In this document: positions 1 through 5,871 of the stretch, piece by piece
Layout: the number at the start of each line of letters is the position of its first letter
How positions within the stretch are numbered: the stretch's first letter is position 1
Assembly: GCA_025352765.1 (NCBI GenBank)
Contig: JANXSI010000645.1
Coordinates: 1-6,084, forward strand
DNA length: 6,084 nt
Direction: 5' to 3'
Source of the DNA: Devosia sp.
GTDB lineage: Bacteria; Pseudomonadota; Alphaproteobacteria; Rhizobiales; Devosiaceae
Notes under the pieces: model-generated
What the model saw: only the letters and a program-made list of their open reading frames with translations
What the model was told of the DNA's origin: nothing
Database searches by the model: none
Program-made: the position numbers and the translations under genes

Positions 1-6
1 AATTTC

Positions 7-39
7 GGGGTTCGGCAAATAAATCTGCGAACCGACCCC
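7..39. repeat. Inverted repeat upstream of the sigma factor gene
   Basis: GGGGT (7-11) and CGG (13-15) can pair with CCG (32-34) and ACCCC (35-39) with one bulged T at 12. Alternatively GGTTCG (9-14) pairs with CGAACC (28-33). The loop is AT-rich. No U-run follows, so it is not a convincing intrinsic terminator. It could be an operator or the remnant of a hairpin belonging to a gene left of the window. No function can be assigned. Confidence 0.3.
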
Positions 40-84
40 AAGGACTGGCGCAGGCTTGGCGTCTTAGGTTCAAGATGTCTATCC

Positions 85-90
85 GAAGGG
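85..90 (+). promoter_or_regulatory. Ribosome binding site deciding the GTG start at 98
   Basis: GAAGGG ends 7 bases before GTG at 98, a normal Shine-Dalgarno distance. An in-frame TGA lies at 95-97, directly before that GTG, so the gene cannot start earlier. The later in-frame ATG codons at 110 and 119 have no well-spaced purine-rich site. Confidence 0.5.
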
Positions 91-97
91 CGCTTGA

Positions 98-676
98 GTG
101 AACGGGTCCATGGCTTTGATGCCGCAAACGGCTGAACTTCCGCAGCGGGCTGCCGCAGCCGCAACCAGCCTCTTGCTGGTCAACCGCGCCAAGGCGGGCG
201 ATCGGCTCGCTTTCGGGCAATTGGTCGAGCAGCACTACGATTTCATTTTCCGCACCGCCTGCAAATGGACGGGCAAGCGCTCCGACGCCGAGGATGTGGC
301 GCAGGAGGTGTGCATCAAGCTCGCCACCGCCATCCAGAGTTTCGACGGGCGCTCAGCGTTCACCAGCTGGCTCTACCGGGTGACGCTCAACATGGTGCGC
401 GACGGGCAGCGCTCGTCGAGCCGGCGCGGCAAGACCATCGACGCATTCACATTGGTACATCCCGAGGACGACCCCGGGGGACAGGAGGAATCGGCCACAG
501 CACACGAACTCTGGAACGCGGTGAGCGAGCTGCCCGAAAAACAGCGCGAAGCGATCATGCTGGTCTACGCGGAAGAGATGAACCACGCGGAGGCGGCAGC
601 GATCATGGGGTGCAAGGAGGCCACGGTGTCCTGGCACATACACGAAGCGAAAAAGACCCTGAGGGGACTTTTGTGA
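98..676 (+). CDS. RNA polymerase sigma factor, ECF (sigma-70 family)
   Basis: This is a 192-residue extracytoplasmic-function sigma factor, which directs RNA polymerase to a small set of promoters in response to a signal. It has only the two domains typical of ECF factors. Sigma region 2 covers about residues 35-105, with the acidic DAEDVAQEV core helix at 63-71 and the promoter-melting and -10 recognition stretch around 86-105 (FTSWLYRVTLNMVRD). Region 4 covers about 138-190, with LPEKQREAIML at 145-155 and a helix-turn-helix around 162-185. A roughly 30-residue acidic, flexible linker (111-135) joins them. About 25 Ala/Gln-rich residues precede region 2, slightly long for the family. The GTG start is chosen because a stop codon lies directly before it and GAAGGG is well placed upstream. 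The stop overlaps the next start by one base (TGATG), so the two genes are translationally coupled and the next product is a likely regulator of this factor. The exact ECF group cannot be assigned by eye. Confidence 0.93.
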   Translation: MNGSMALMPQTAELPQRAAAAATSLLLVNRAKAGDRLAFGQLVEQHYDFIFRTACKWTGKRSDAEDVAQEVCIKLATAIQSFDGRSAFTSWLYRVTLNMVRDGQRSSSRRGKTIDAFTLVHPEDDPGGQEESATAHELWNAVSELPEKQREAIMLVYAEEMNHAEAAAIMGCKEATVSWHIHEAKKTLRGLL

Positions 677-2781
677 TGACGGAAGATGACAAGATGACCG
701 ATGCAGCCCTCCACTCGCTGAAGAATTTGCGCGCCGCGCAGCCTTCGCCCGAGGCAAAAAAGATTGCGCTCAATGCCGCGATGGCGGCGTTCGATGCAGC
801 ACAGGTGAAAAAGCCGGCGAGGGCCGGATGGGCCAGCCGGTGGCGGCTGGGCGCCGGTCTCGGCCTGCCGATCGGGACCGCGGTTGCGGCGCTCGTGCTG
901 CTGCCGCTCGGCACGCAGCTGTTTGTCGCCCAATCGAACAAGACGGACGGTGTGCCGCCCAAGGGCGAGGTGACCATTGCCAGCAAGGACAAGCCGCTGC
1001 TGAAGACGCCGGCCGATGCGCCGGTACCGCTGCCCAAGACCATGGACGAGGAAAAGGCCGACGACGGCGCGACGCTGACGCTGGCGCAGCCGGCCAAGCC
1101 CGTGACCGAGATTGCCGGTACGGTTGCTCCCGAGCCGATGGCGACCACGACCGCGGCGCCGGTGATGGACCAGCTGGCGACCAGCGCGCCGGTCGGACGG
1201 GGTGTTGCCGACGCCAAGCGGATGGCACAGACGCCAATGCAGGAGCAGGGCGAGGCTGACCTGATGGCCGCTCCGGCCCCCAGTGCCAATGTCATGGGGT
1301 CGGTGGGCGTGGTGTCGCAGAATGGCGTCTCGCTGCAGCCGAGCGGCGACAGCTTCCAGAAGTTTGACGAGAGCCGGGTCAAGGTGGTGAAGGATGAGCC
1401 GGTCTCAACCTTTTCGATCGACGTCGACACGGCATCGTACTCGTATGTGCGGAGCGTGCTGGGCGACGGCTATCTGCCGGAGCCCGATGCGGTGCGGCTC
1501 GAGGAACTGATCAACTATTTCCCCTACGACTATCCGGCGCCCGCCAGCCTCGAGACGCCGTTCCGGGCGACGATGGCGGTGATGCCGACGCCGTGGAACA
1601 GCAAGACCGAACTGCTCGAGATCGGCATCAAGGGCTATGTGCCACCCGCCACCGAGCGGCAGCCGGAAAATCTGACGTTCCTGATCGATACGTCGGGGTC
1701 GATGGACGAGCCCAACAAGCTGCCGCTGCTGAAGCGTTCGTTCGGCCTCTTGGTCGACCAGCTGAAGCCGACAGATACGGTGTCGATCGTGGTCTATGCC
1801 GGCTCGGCCGGCGTGGTGCTCGAGCCGACCAAGGCGGCCGACCGGGCCAAGATCCTCGGGGCGCTCGACAATCTCGCGGCGGGTGGGTCGACCGCCGGGG
1901 CCGAGGGGATCGAACTCGCCTACCGGCTGGCGGCGCAGAACAAGATCGCCGATGGGGTGAACCGGGTGATCCTAGCGACCGATGGCGACTTCAATGTCGG
2001 CATCGACAGCCCGGATGCGCTCAAGACCTTTATCAAGTCCAAGCGCGACCAGGGGATCTTCCTCAGCGTGCTGGGGTTCGGACGCGGCAATCTCGACGAT
2101 GCGCTGATGCAGAGCCTCGCCCAGAACGGCAACGGCAATGCCAGCTACATCGACAGCTTTGCCGAAGCGCAGAAGGTGCTGGTGGAGGAGGGCGGCGCGA
2201 ACCTCGTTACCATCGCGAAGGACGTGAAAATCCAGGTGGAGTTCAACCCGGCGCAGGTCAGCGAATATCGGCTGATCGGCTACGAGACCCGGGCGCTCAA
2301 CCGCGAGGATTTCAACAACGACACGGTGGACGCGGGCGAGATCGGCGCGGGCCACACTGTAACGGCGCTCTACGAGATCACGCCGGCCGGGTCGGGCGGC
2401 GAGCTCAATGATCCGCTGCGCTACAGCAGCTCGATGTCGGCCGAACCGCAGCCGGTCAGCCAGGAACTCGGCTTCCTCAAGATGCGCTACAAGACGCCGG
2501 AGGGTGTGGTGAGCAAGCTGATTACCACGCCGATCGGCAAGGATCTGGTGCTCGACGATCTGAGCAAAGCGGGCAACGACCAGCGCTTCGCCGCAGCGGT
2601 CGCCGCCTTCGGGCAGAAGCTTAAGGGGTCGGCCTATGGCGAGGCGATGACCTGGCAGCAGATCGCGGACCTCGCGAATGGGGCCAAGGGGTCGGATGTG
2701 AATGGGTATCGCGCCGGGTTCGTGCAGATGGTTAAGCTGGCCGCGGTGATCGGGCCGGACAAGCCGGGTGTGGCCGAGTAA
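676..2781 (+). CDS. Membrane-anchored von Willebrand factor A protein, YfbK type; possible anti-sigma partner
   Basis: The product has 701 residues. The N-terminal 56 residues are helical, soluble-looking and end in a basic stretch (KKPARAGWASRWR). One membrane segment follows at about 58-84, rich in Leu/Ala/Val, with no signal-peptidase or lipobox motif. By the positive-inside rule the N-terminus is cytoplasmic and the rest lies outside the inner membrane. Residues 85-230 are a Pro/Ala/Thr-rich, probably disordered linker. Residues about 234-300 match the N-terminal domain of YfbK-like proteins (FSIDVDTASYSYVR, LEELINYFPYDYP). The VWA domain spans about 332-510 with a complete metal-ion adhesion site: DTSGS (338-342), T406 and D436 in ATDGD. 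The C-terminal DUF3520-like region (about 505-700) includes GANLVTIAKDVKIQVEFNP. Family members bind protein ligands through the metal site; their ligand here is unknown. The ATG at 676 is chosen because it overlaps the sigma-factor stop. GTG at 673 is a close alternative, with AGGGG (662-666) serving either. Co-transcription and the cytoplasmic tail suggest sigma-factor control, which is inference. Confidence 0.9.
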   Translation: MTEDDKMTDAALHSLKNLRAAQPSPEAKKIALNAAMAAFDAAQVKKPARAGWASRWRLGAGLGLPIGTAVAALVLLPLGTQLFVAQSNKTDGVPPKGEVTIASKDKPLLKTPADAPVPLPKTMDEEKADDGATLTLAQPAKPVTEIAGTVAPEPMATTTAAPVMDQLATSAPVGRGVADAKRMAQTPMQEQGEADLMAAPAPSANVMGSVGVVSQNGVSLQPSGDSFQKFDESRVKVVKDEPVSTFSIDVDTASYSYVRSVLGDGYLPEPDAVRLEELINYFPYDYPAPASLETPFRATMAVMPTPWNSKTELLEIGIKGYVPPATERQPENLTFLIDTSGSMDEPNKLPLLKRSFGLLVDQLKPTDTVSIVVYAGSAGVVLEPTKAADRAKILGALDNLAAGGSTAGAEGIELAYRLAAQNKIADGVNRVILATDGDFNVGIDSPDALKTFIKSKRDQGIFLSVLGFGRGNLDDALMQSLAQNGNGNASYIDSFAEAQKVLVEEGGANLVTIAKDVKIQVEFNPAQVSEYRLIGYETRALNREDFNNDTVDAGEIGAGHTVTALYEITPAGSGGELNDPLRYSSSMSAEPQPVSQELGFLKMRYKTPEGVVSKLITTPIGKDLVLDDLSKAGNDQRFAAAVAAFGQKLKGSAYGEAMTWQQIADLANGAKGSDVNGYRAGFVQMVKLAAVIGPDKPGVAE

Positions 2782-2794
2782 ACCCCCCCAGTCC

Positions 2795-2834
2795 ACCACG
2801 CTTCGCGTGGTCCCCCCTCTCCGTGAAGAGAGGG
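2795..2834. repeat. Tandem perfect hairpins, REP-like intergenic palindromes
   Basis: Two perfect hairpins sit side by side just after the VWA gene. The first has a 7-bp stem, ACCACGC (2795-2801) with GCGTGGT (2805-2811), and a 3-base loop. The second has a 7-bp stem, CCCTCTC (2815-2821) with GAGAGGG (2828-2834), and a 6-base loop. They are separated by CCC and flanked by C-rich sequence from 2783. Neither is followed by a T-run, so they are not ordinary intrinsic terminators. The layout resembles the dispersed palindromic intergenic elements of many bacterial genomes, where they may protect mRNA 3' ends or be mobilised copies. Only one copy is in the window, so dispersal cannot be shown. Confidence 0.55.
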
Positions 2835-2867
2835 AGCGCCGACTGAGAGGCTCGTGGATATAATGAG

Positions 2868-2894
2868 AAAGGCCCGGTTCGCCGGGCCTTTTTT
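2868..2894 (+). terminator. Rho-independent terminator of the sigma/VWA unit
   Basis: AAAGGCCCGG (2868-2877) and CCGGGCCTTT (2882-2891) form a perfect 10-bp stem closed by a TTCG tetraloop (2878-2881). T continues to 2894, a run of six T's from 2889. It lies 86 bases after the VWA stop codon and before the repair operon, so it separates the two transcription units. The A's before the stem would give a shorter T-tail on the opposite strand, but no minus-strand gene is nearby. Confidence 0.92.
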
Positions 2895-2952
2895 GTCCTG
2901 GCCGATCACAAATCGTCGCGGGATGTCTTTTGATATGGCCGAGAGGCGCGAA

Positions 2953-2967
2953 GAACATATAGTGAAC
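2953..2967. promoter_or_regulatory. LexA (SOS) box, GAAC-N7-GAAC, overlapping a -10-like element
   Basis: GAAC at 2953-2956 and GAAC at 2964-2967 are separated by ATATAGT, exactly 7 bases. This direct repeat, or GTTC-N7-GTTC on the other strand, is the known LexA operator form in Alphaproteobacteria. The box ends 5 bases before the start codon at 2973. TATAGT (2958-2963) inside it matches the -10 consensus at 5 of 6 positions, so LexA bound here would block the promoter. Transcription would then begin near 2970-2973, giving a leaderless or nearly leaderless mRNA, in line with the lack of a usable Shine-Dalgarno site. A -35 is weak: TTGATA (2930-2935) is 22 bases from TATAGT, or 19 from the alternative ACATAT (2955-2960). 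That the downstream genes are repair-related supports the call. Confidence 0.72.
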
Positions 2968-2972
2968 GGATC

Positions 2973-4214
2973 ATGCAGATCACCCTTCAGCGCAAACTCG
3001 CGGTTCTGGCCGATGCCGCCAAATATGATGCGTCATGCGCGTCGAGCGGAACGGAAAAGCGCAGCAGCCAGGAACTGGGCGGGATCGGGTCGACCGAGGG
3101 GAGCGGCATCTGCCACTCCTATGCGCCGGATGGGCGGTGCATTTCTCTGCTGAAGCTGCTGCTGACCAATTTCTGCGTCTACGACTGCGCCTATTGCGTC
3201 AACCGCTCGTCGTCCAATGTCGAGCGGGCGCGCTTCTCCGTCGACGAAGTGGTGACGCTGACGCTGGACTTCTATCGGCGCAACTACATCGAGGGGCTGT
3301 TCCTGAGCTCGGGCATCATCCGCTCGCCCGACTACACGATGGAGGAGATGGTGCGGGTGGCGCGGACGCTGCGGCTGACGCACGGGTTTCGCGGCTATAT
3401 CCACCTCAAGATCATTCCCAATGCGTCGCCGGAGCTGCTGGCCGAGGCGGCGGTGCATGCCGATCGGCTGTCGACCAACATCGAGCTGCCGACAGATCTC
3501 AGCCTCAAGACCCTGGCACCGGAGAAGCTGCCGAGCGCCATCCGCACAGCGATGGCCAAGATCGAGCATGCGCGCGAAGAATCGCGGCCTGACGGCAAGC
3601 AGGGCAACGGCAAGAAGAAGCCCACCAAACTCGCGCCGGCCGGGCAATCGACGCAGATGATCGTCGGTGCCGATGCGACGGACGATGCGGGGATTCTGCA
3701 GCGCAGCGCCTCGCTCTATGCCGGCTATGGCCTGAAGCGGGTGTACTATTCGGCGTTCTCGCCGATCCCCGACGCCAGCAGGGCGCTGCCGCTCTCGGCG
3801 CCGCCACTGATGCGCGAGCACCGGCTGTATCAGGCCGACTGGCTGATGCGGTTCTACGGGTTCAATGCCGACGAGATCGCCGGGGGCGGGGAGGGCGGCT
3901 TTCTCGATCTCGCGATCGATCCAAAACTCGCCTGGGCGCTGAAACATCGCGAGCTGTTTCCGCTCGACGTCAACCGGGCGGATCGCGAGATGTTGCTACG
4001 GGTGCCGGGGCTCGGGGTGAGGTCGGTCAATGCCATCCTCACTTCACGGCGTCACCACCGGCTGCGGCTCGAGGATGTGGCGCGGCTCTGCGCCTCGGCC
4101 AAGGCGGTGCGGCCGTTCATCGTCGCGGACGACTGGACCCCGGGGGCGTCGCTCGATTCTACGGGACTGCGGGCGCGGCTGACGCCGGCGCCGACGCAAC
4201 TGAGCCTGTTCTGA
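2973..4214 (+). CDS. Putative DNA modification/repair radical SAM protein, UDG-linked family
   Basis: The product has 413 residues and belongs to the radical SAM family found beside uracil-DNA glycosylase-like genes (TIGR03916 from memory). The cluster motif CX3CX2C is intact as C68, C72 and C75 in FCVYDCAYC. It would bind a 4Fe-4S cluster that cleaves S-adenosylmethionine to a radical. Family-typical stretches follow: the glycine-containing LFLSSGI (109-115), YIHLKIIPN (142-150) and STNIELP (167-173). A basic, low-complexity insert (about 203-222) interrupts the core. LDVNRADREMLLRVPGLGVRS at about 331-351 begins a helix-hairpin-helix, a non-specific DNA-binding fold, so DNA is the likely substrate. 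Further cysteines C22, C47 and C56 lie before the core motif. The ATG is the only possible start, as no start codon lies between it and the in-frame TGA at 2931. The gene overlaps the next by one base. Spore photoproduct lyase is an analogue for radical DNA repair, but the lesion handled here is not known to me. Confidence 0.9.
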   Translation: MQITLQRKLAVLADAAKYDASCASSGTEKRSSQELGGIGSTEGSGICHSYAPDGRCISLLKLLLTNFCVYDCAYCVNRSSSNVERARFSVDEVVTLTLDFYRRNYIEGLFLSSGIIRSPDYTMEEMVRVARTLRLTHGFRGYIHLKIIPNASPELLAEAAVHADRLSTNIELPTDLSLKTLAPEKLPSAIRTAMAKIEHAREESRPDGKQGNGKKKPTKLAPAGQSTQMIVGADATDDAGILQRSASLYAGYGLKRVYYSAFSPIPDASRALPLSAPPLMREHRLYQADWLMRFYGFNADEIAGGGEGGFLDLAIDPKLAWALKHRELFPLDVNRADREMLLRVPGLGVRSVNAILTSRRHHRLRLEDVARLCASAKAVRPFIVADDWTPGASLDSTGLRARLTPAPTQLSLF

Positions 4215-5677
4215 TGCATCGGGTGCGGCTGACATCGGTCAACGATTTCGCCGAGTGGCGGAATGCAGCGCGCGGGTTGCTGATCAAGGGTGTGCAGCCA
4301 GACGAGGTGATCTGGGAGGATCCGTCGGCGCCGATCGATCTGTTCGCCGAGCCCGAGGATCGTCCGCCCGATGTCGCGGCGCGTGCGGTGGGGGTGGTGC
4401 CGCCGCTGTTCCTCGAGCTGGCGGAGGCGGCGGTCTGTCATCGCGAGGCGGTCCGGTTCGCCTTGCTCTACCGGCTGCTTTTCCGGCTGCAGAAGGATCG
4501 CGAGCTGATCGGCGTGCGCGCCGACCCCGATGTCAGCCGGCTCTACCGGCTGGTGGGCGAAGTGCGCCGCGACAGTCACAAGATGAAGGCGTTCGTGCGC
4601 TTTCGCGAGGACGAGACGCGCTTCGGCGCGTGGTTCGAGCCGGACCACTATGTGCTCGAGCGCACGGCACCGTTTTTCGTGCGTCGGTTCGCGTCGATGC
4701 AGTGGGCGATCTTCACGCCTTATCGGTCGGCGGCGTGGGACGGGCAAAAGCTGCTGTTCGGCGACGGGACGCGGCGGGAGGACGCGCCGCGTGGCGACGC
4801 GATGGAGGAGATGTGGCGGACCTATTTTGCCTCGATCTTCAATCCGGCGCGGCTGAAAGTTCAGATGATGAAATCGGAGATGCCGGTCAAATACTGGCGG
4901 AACCTGCCGGAGGCCGAGCTCATTCCCGCACTGATCCGGGGTGCCAAGGAAGCGGAGGCAGCGATGATCGCGAAGGCCGCGACAATACCCCCGGCCCGCC
5001 ACATGCGGGCCGATGCCCGCAAGATCGTGCCGGAAGAGGCGGTCGAGATCACCTCGCTCGCCGACGCCCGAGCGGCGGTGCAGGGCTGCACGCGCTGCCC
5101 GCTCTACCAGTACGCGACGCAGGCGGTGTTCGGCGATGGGCCGGCGACGGCCGAGGTGATGTTCGTGGGCGAGCAGCCAGGCGATCAGGAGGATCTGGCG
5201 GGCAGGCCGTTCGTCGGGCCGGCGGGACAGGTGTTCGACCGGGCGCTCGAGAAGGTCGGGATCGACCGCAGCCGGGTCTATGTCACCAATTCGGTGAAGC
5301 ATTTCAAATTCGAGCCACGCGGCAAGAAGCGCATCCACCAGAAGCCGAATGCTGGCGAGATCCAGGCGTGCCGGTTCTGGATCAACCTCGAGCGCGAGTT
5401 CGTGCGCCCCAAGCTGATCGTTGCAATGGGCGCGACGGCGGTGCAGAGCCTGACGGGGAAGGCTGCGTCGATCACTTCGCTGCGCGGCAAGAAGCTCGAA
5501 CTGCCCGACGGCGGGCATCTGCTGGTGACTGTGCACCCCTCCTATCTGCTGCGCCTGCCGGACCGCGAGGAAGCGGCCCGCGAACTCGAGCGGTTCGAGG
5601 CCGATCTCAGGGCCGTCAAGGCGTTCATCGACCGGCGGGGTGACGAGGTGCGTAGCGGGGCAGGGCAGGCCGCGTGA
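4214..5677 (+). CDS. DUF4130-like domain fused to UdgX-family uracil-DNA glycosylase domain
   Basis: The product has 487 residues in two parts. Residues 1 to about 250 match the radical-SAM-linked DUF4130 family (TIGR03915 from memory): VRRFASMQWAIFTPYRSAAWDG (156-177) in part, WRTYFASIFNPARLKV (201-216) and SEMPVKYWRNLPEA (221-234). Residues about 275-475 are a UdgX-type domain (TIGR03914) with GEQPGDQED (319-327), KKRIH (371-375) and HPSYLLR (441-447). In Mycobacterium smegmatis UdgX the His of the KRRIH loop attacks uracil-containing DNA and stays covalently bound; the equivalent here is H375. C292, C295 and C386 fit three Fe-S cluster ligands of family 4 glycosylases, while H363 lies where the remaining Cys would be expected. 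So the domain probably recognises uracil in single-stranded DNA and traps rather than simply releases it. Translation is coupled to the radical SAM gene through TGATG, with no strong ribosome binding site. The DUF4130 part may dock the radical SAM protein, which is inference. Confidence 0.9.
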   Translation: MHRVRLTSVNDFAEWRNAARGLLIKGVQPDEVIWEDPSAPIDLFAEPEDRPPDVAARAVGVVPPLFLELAEAAVCHREAVRFALLYRLLFRLQKDRELIGVRADPDVSRLYRLVGEVRRDSHKMKAFVRFREDETRFGAWFEPDHYVLERTAPFFVRRFASMQWAIFTPYRSAAWDGQKLLFGDGTRREDAPRGDAMEEMWRTYFASIFNPARLKVQMMKSEMPVKYWRNLPEAELIPALIRGAKEAEAAMIAKAATIPPARHMRADARKIVPEEAVEITSLADARAAVQGCTRCPLYQYATQAVFGDGPATAEVMFVGEQPGDQEDLAGRPFVGPAGQVFDRALEKVGIDRSRVYVTNSVKHFKFEPRGKKRIHQKPNAGEIQACRFWINLEREFVRPKLIVAMGATAVQSLTGKAASITSLRGKKLELPDGGHLLVTVHPSYLLRLPDREEAARELERFEADLRAVKAFIDRRGDEVRSGAGQAA

Positions 5678-5707
5678 GGTTTGCGTTGCGGCGACCATCC
5701 AGTGCTG

Positions 5708-5736
5708 CTTGACAGGGCCGGGGGCCAAACCTAAGA
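5708..5736 (+). promoter_or_regulatory. Probable sigma-70 promoter of the tRNA-Met gene
   Basis: CTTGAC (5708-5713; TTGACA at 5709-5714) is a perfect alphaproteobacterial -35. A 17-base spacer leads to CTAAGA (5731-5736), a partial match to the -10. This would start transcription near 5743, about 50 bases before the tRNA. There is no clear terminator after the repair operon, so read-through from upstream is also possible. A small hairpin, AAGGC (5736-5740) with GCCTT (5744-5748), lies at the start site. Confidence 0.55.
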
Positions 5737-5794
5737 AGGCGGCGCCTTTGGCAGCCGTTTGCGGCGTGGTCTCGTTTCCACCCGCGAGGCCTGG

Positions 5795-5871
5795 GGCGGA
5801 GTAGCTCAGCTGGTTAGAGCACGGGAATCATAATCCTGGGGTCGGGGGTTCGAGTCCCTCCTCCGCTACCA
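5795..5871 (+). tRNA. tRNA-Met (CAT), probably the elongator form
   Basis: A full 77-base cloverleaf can be drawn. The acceptor stem is GGCGGAG (5795-5801) with CTCCGCT (5861-5867), ending in a G-U pair. The D arm is GCTC/GAGC (5804-5807, 5817-5820). The anticodon stem is CGGGA/TCCTG (5822-5826, 5834-5838) around ATCATAA, with anticodon CAT at 5829-5831. The variable loop is GGGTC, and the T arm is GGGGG/CCCTC around TTCGAGT (5844-5860). Discriminator A (5868) is followed by an encoded CCA (5869-5871). The paired G1 end argues against the initiator tRNA, which normally has an unpaired first base. A tRNA-Ile2, also CAT before lysidine modification, is a less likely alternative. Confidence 0.93.
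5828..5871. other. Candidate attachment site core in the 3' half of tRNA-Met
   Basis: A recombinase-like frame enters from the right on the minus strand and runs through the tRNA 3' half, stopping at 5828-5830 in the anticodon. Integrative elements often use the anticodon-to-3'-end part of a tRNA gene as the crossover site and restore the tRNA from their own copy. The precise core cannot be defined because the second copy, expected at the far end of the element, is outside the window. Confidence 0.35.

Noticed and set aside
29..64. Autoregulatory ECF promoter using GAACC (29-33) and CGTCT (60-64)
   Set aside because: The spacing of 26 bases is far from the roughly 16-17 typical of ECF promoters.
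55..84. CTTGGC (55-60), 18 bases, CTATCC (79-84) as a sigma-70 promoter for the sigma factor gene
   Set aside because: Transcription would start near 90, leaving the GAAGGG ribosome binding site (85-90) untranscribed. The two signals are incompatible and the hexamers are only partial matches.
265..675. N-terminal extension of the VWA protein back to 265
   Set aside because: The stretch is out of frame with, and lies inside, the well-supported sigma factor gene; its translation is Arg/Gly/His-rich and has no domain character. The ATG at 676 overlaps the sigma stop in the usual way.
603..1430. 275-residue minus-strand frame rich in Ser/Ala/Gly
   Set aside because: It is a shadow of the Ala/Pro/Thr-rich linker region of the VWA protein; no motif and no separate start signals.
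1972..2958. 328-residue minus-strand frame covering the VWA C-terminus, the hairpins and the terminator
   Set aside because: It reads through the strong terminator and palindromes and is a compositional shadow of the VWA gene with no recognisable domain.
2930..2963. TTGATA (2930-2935) as the -35 for TATAGT (2958-2963)
   Set aside because: The 22-base spacer is too long for a normal sigma-70 promoter; with ACATAT (2955-2960) it is 19, still only marginal. The -10 and the LexA box are kept; the -35 is left open.
2854..3153. 99-residue plus-strand frame starting before the terminator
   Set aside because: It crosses the intrinsic terminator and overlaps the radical SAM gene out of frame, with no domain signal.
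4052..5728. 558-residue open frame on the minus strand
   Set aside because: Its Arg/His/Pro-rich composition is that of a shadow frame in GC-rich DNA. It lies opposite the DUF4130-UdgX gene, whose family motifs are unmistakable.
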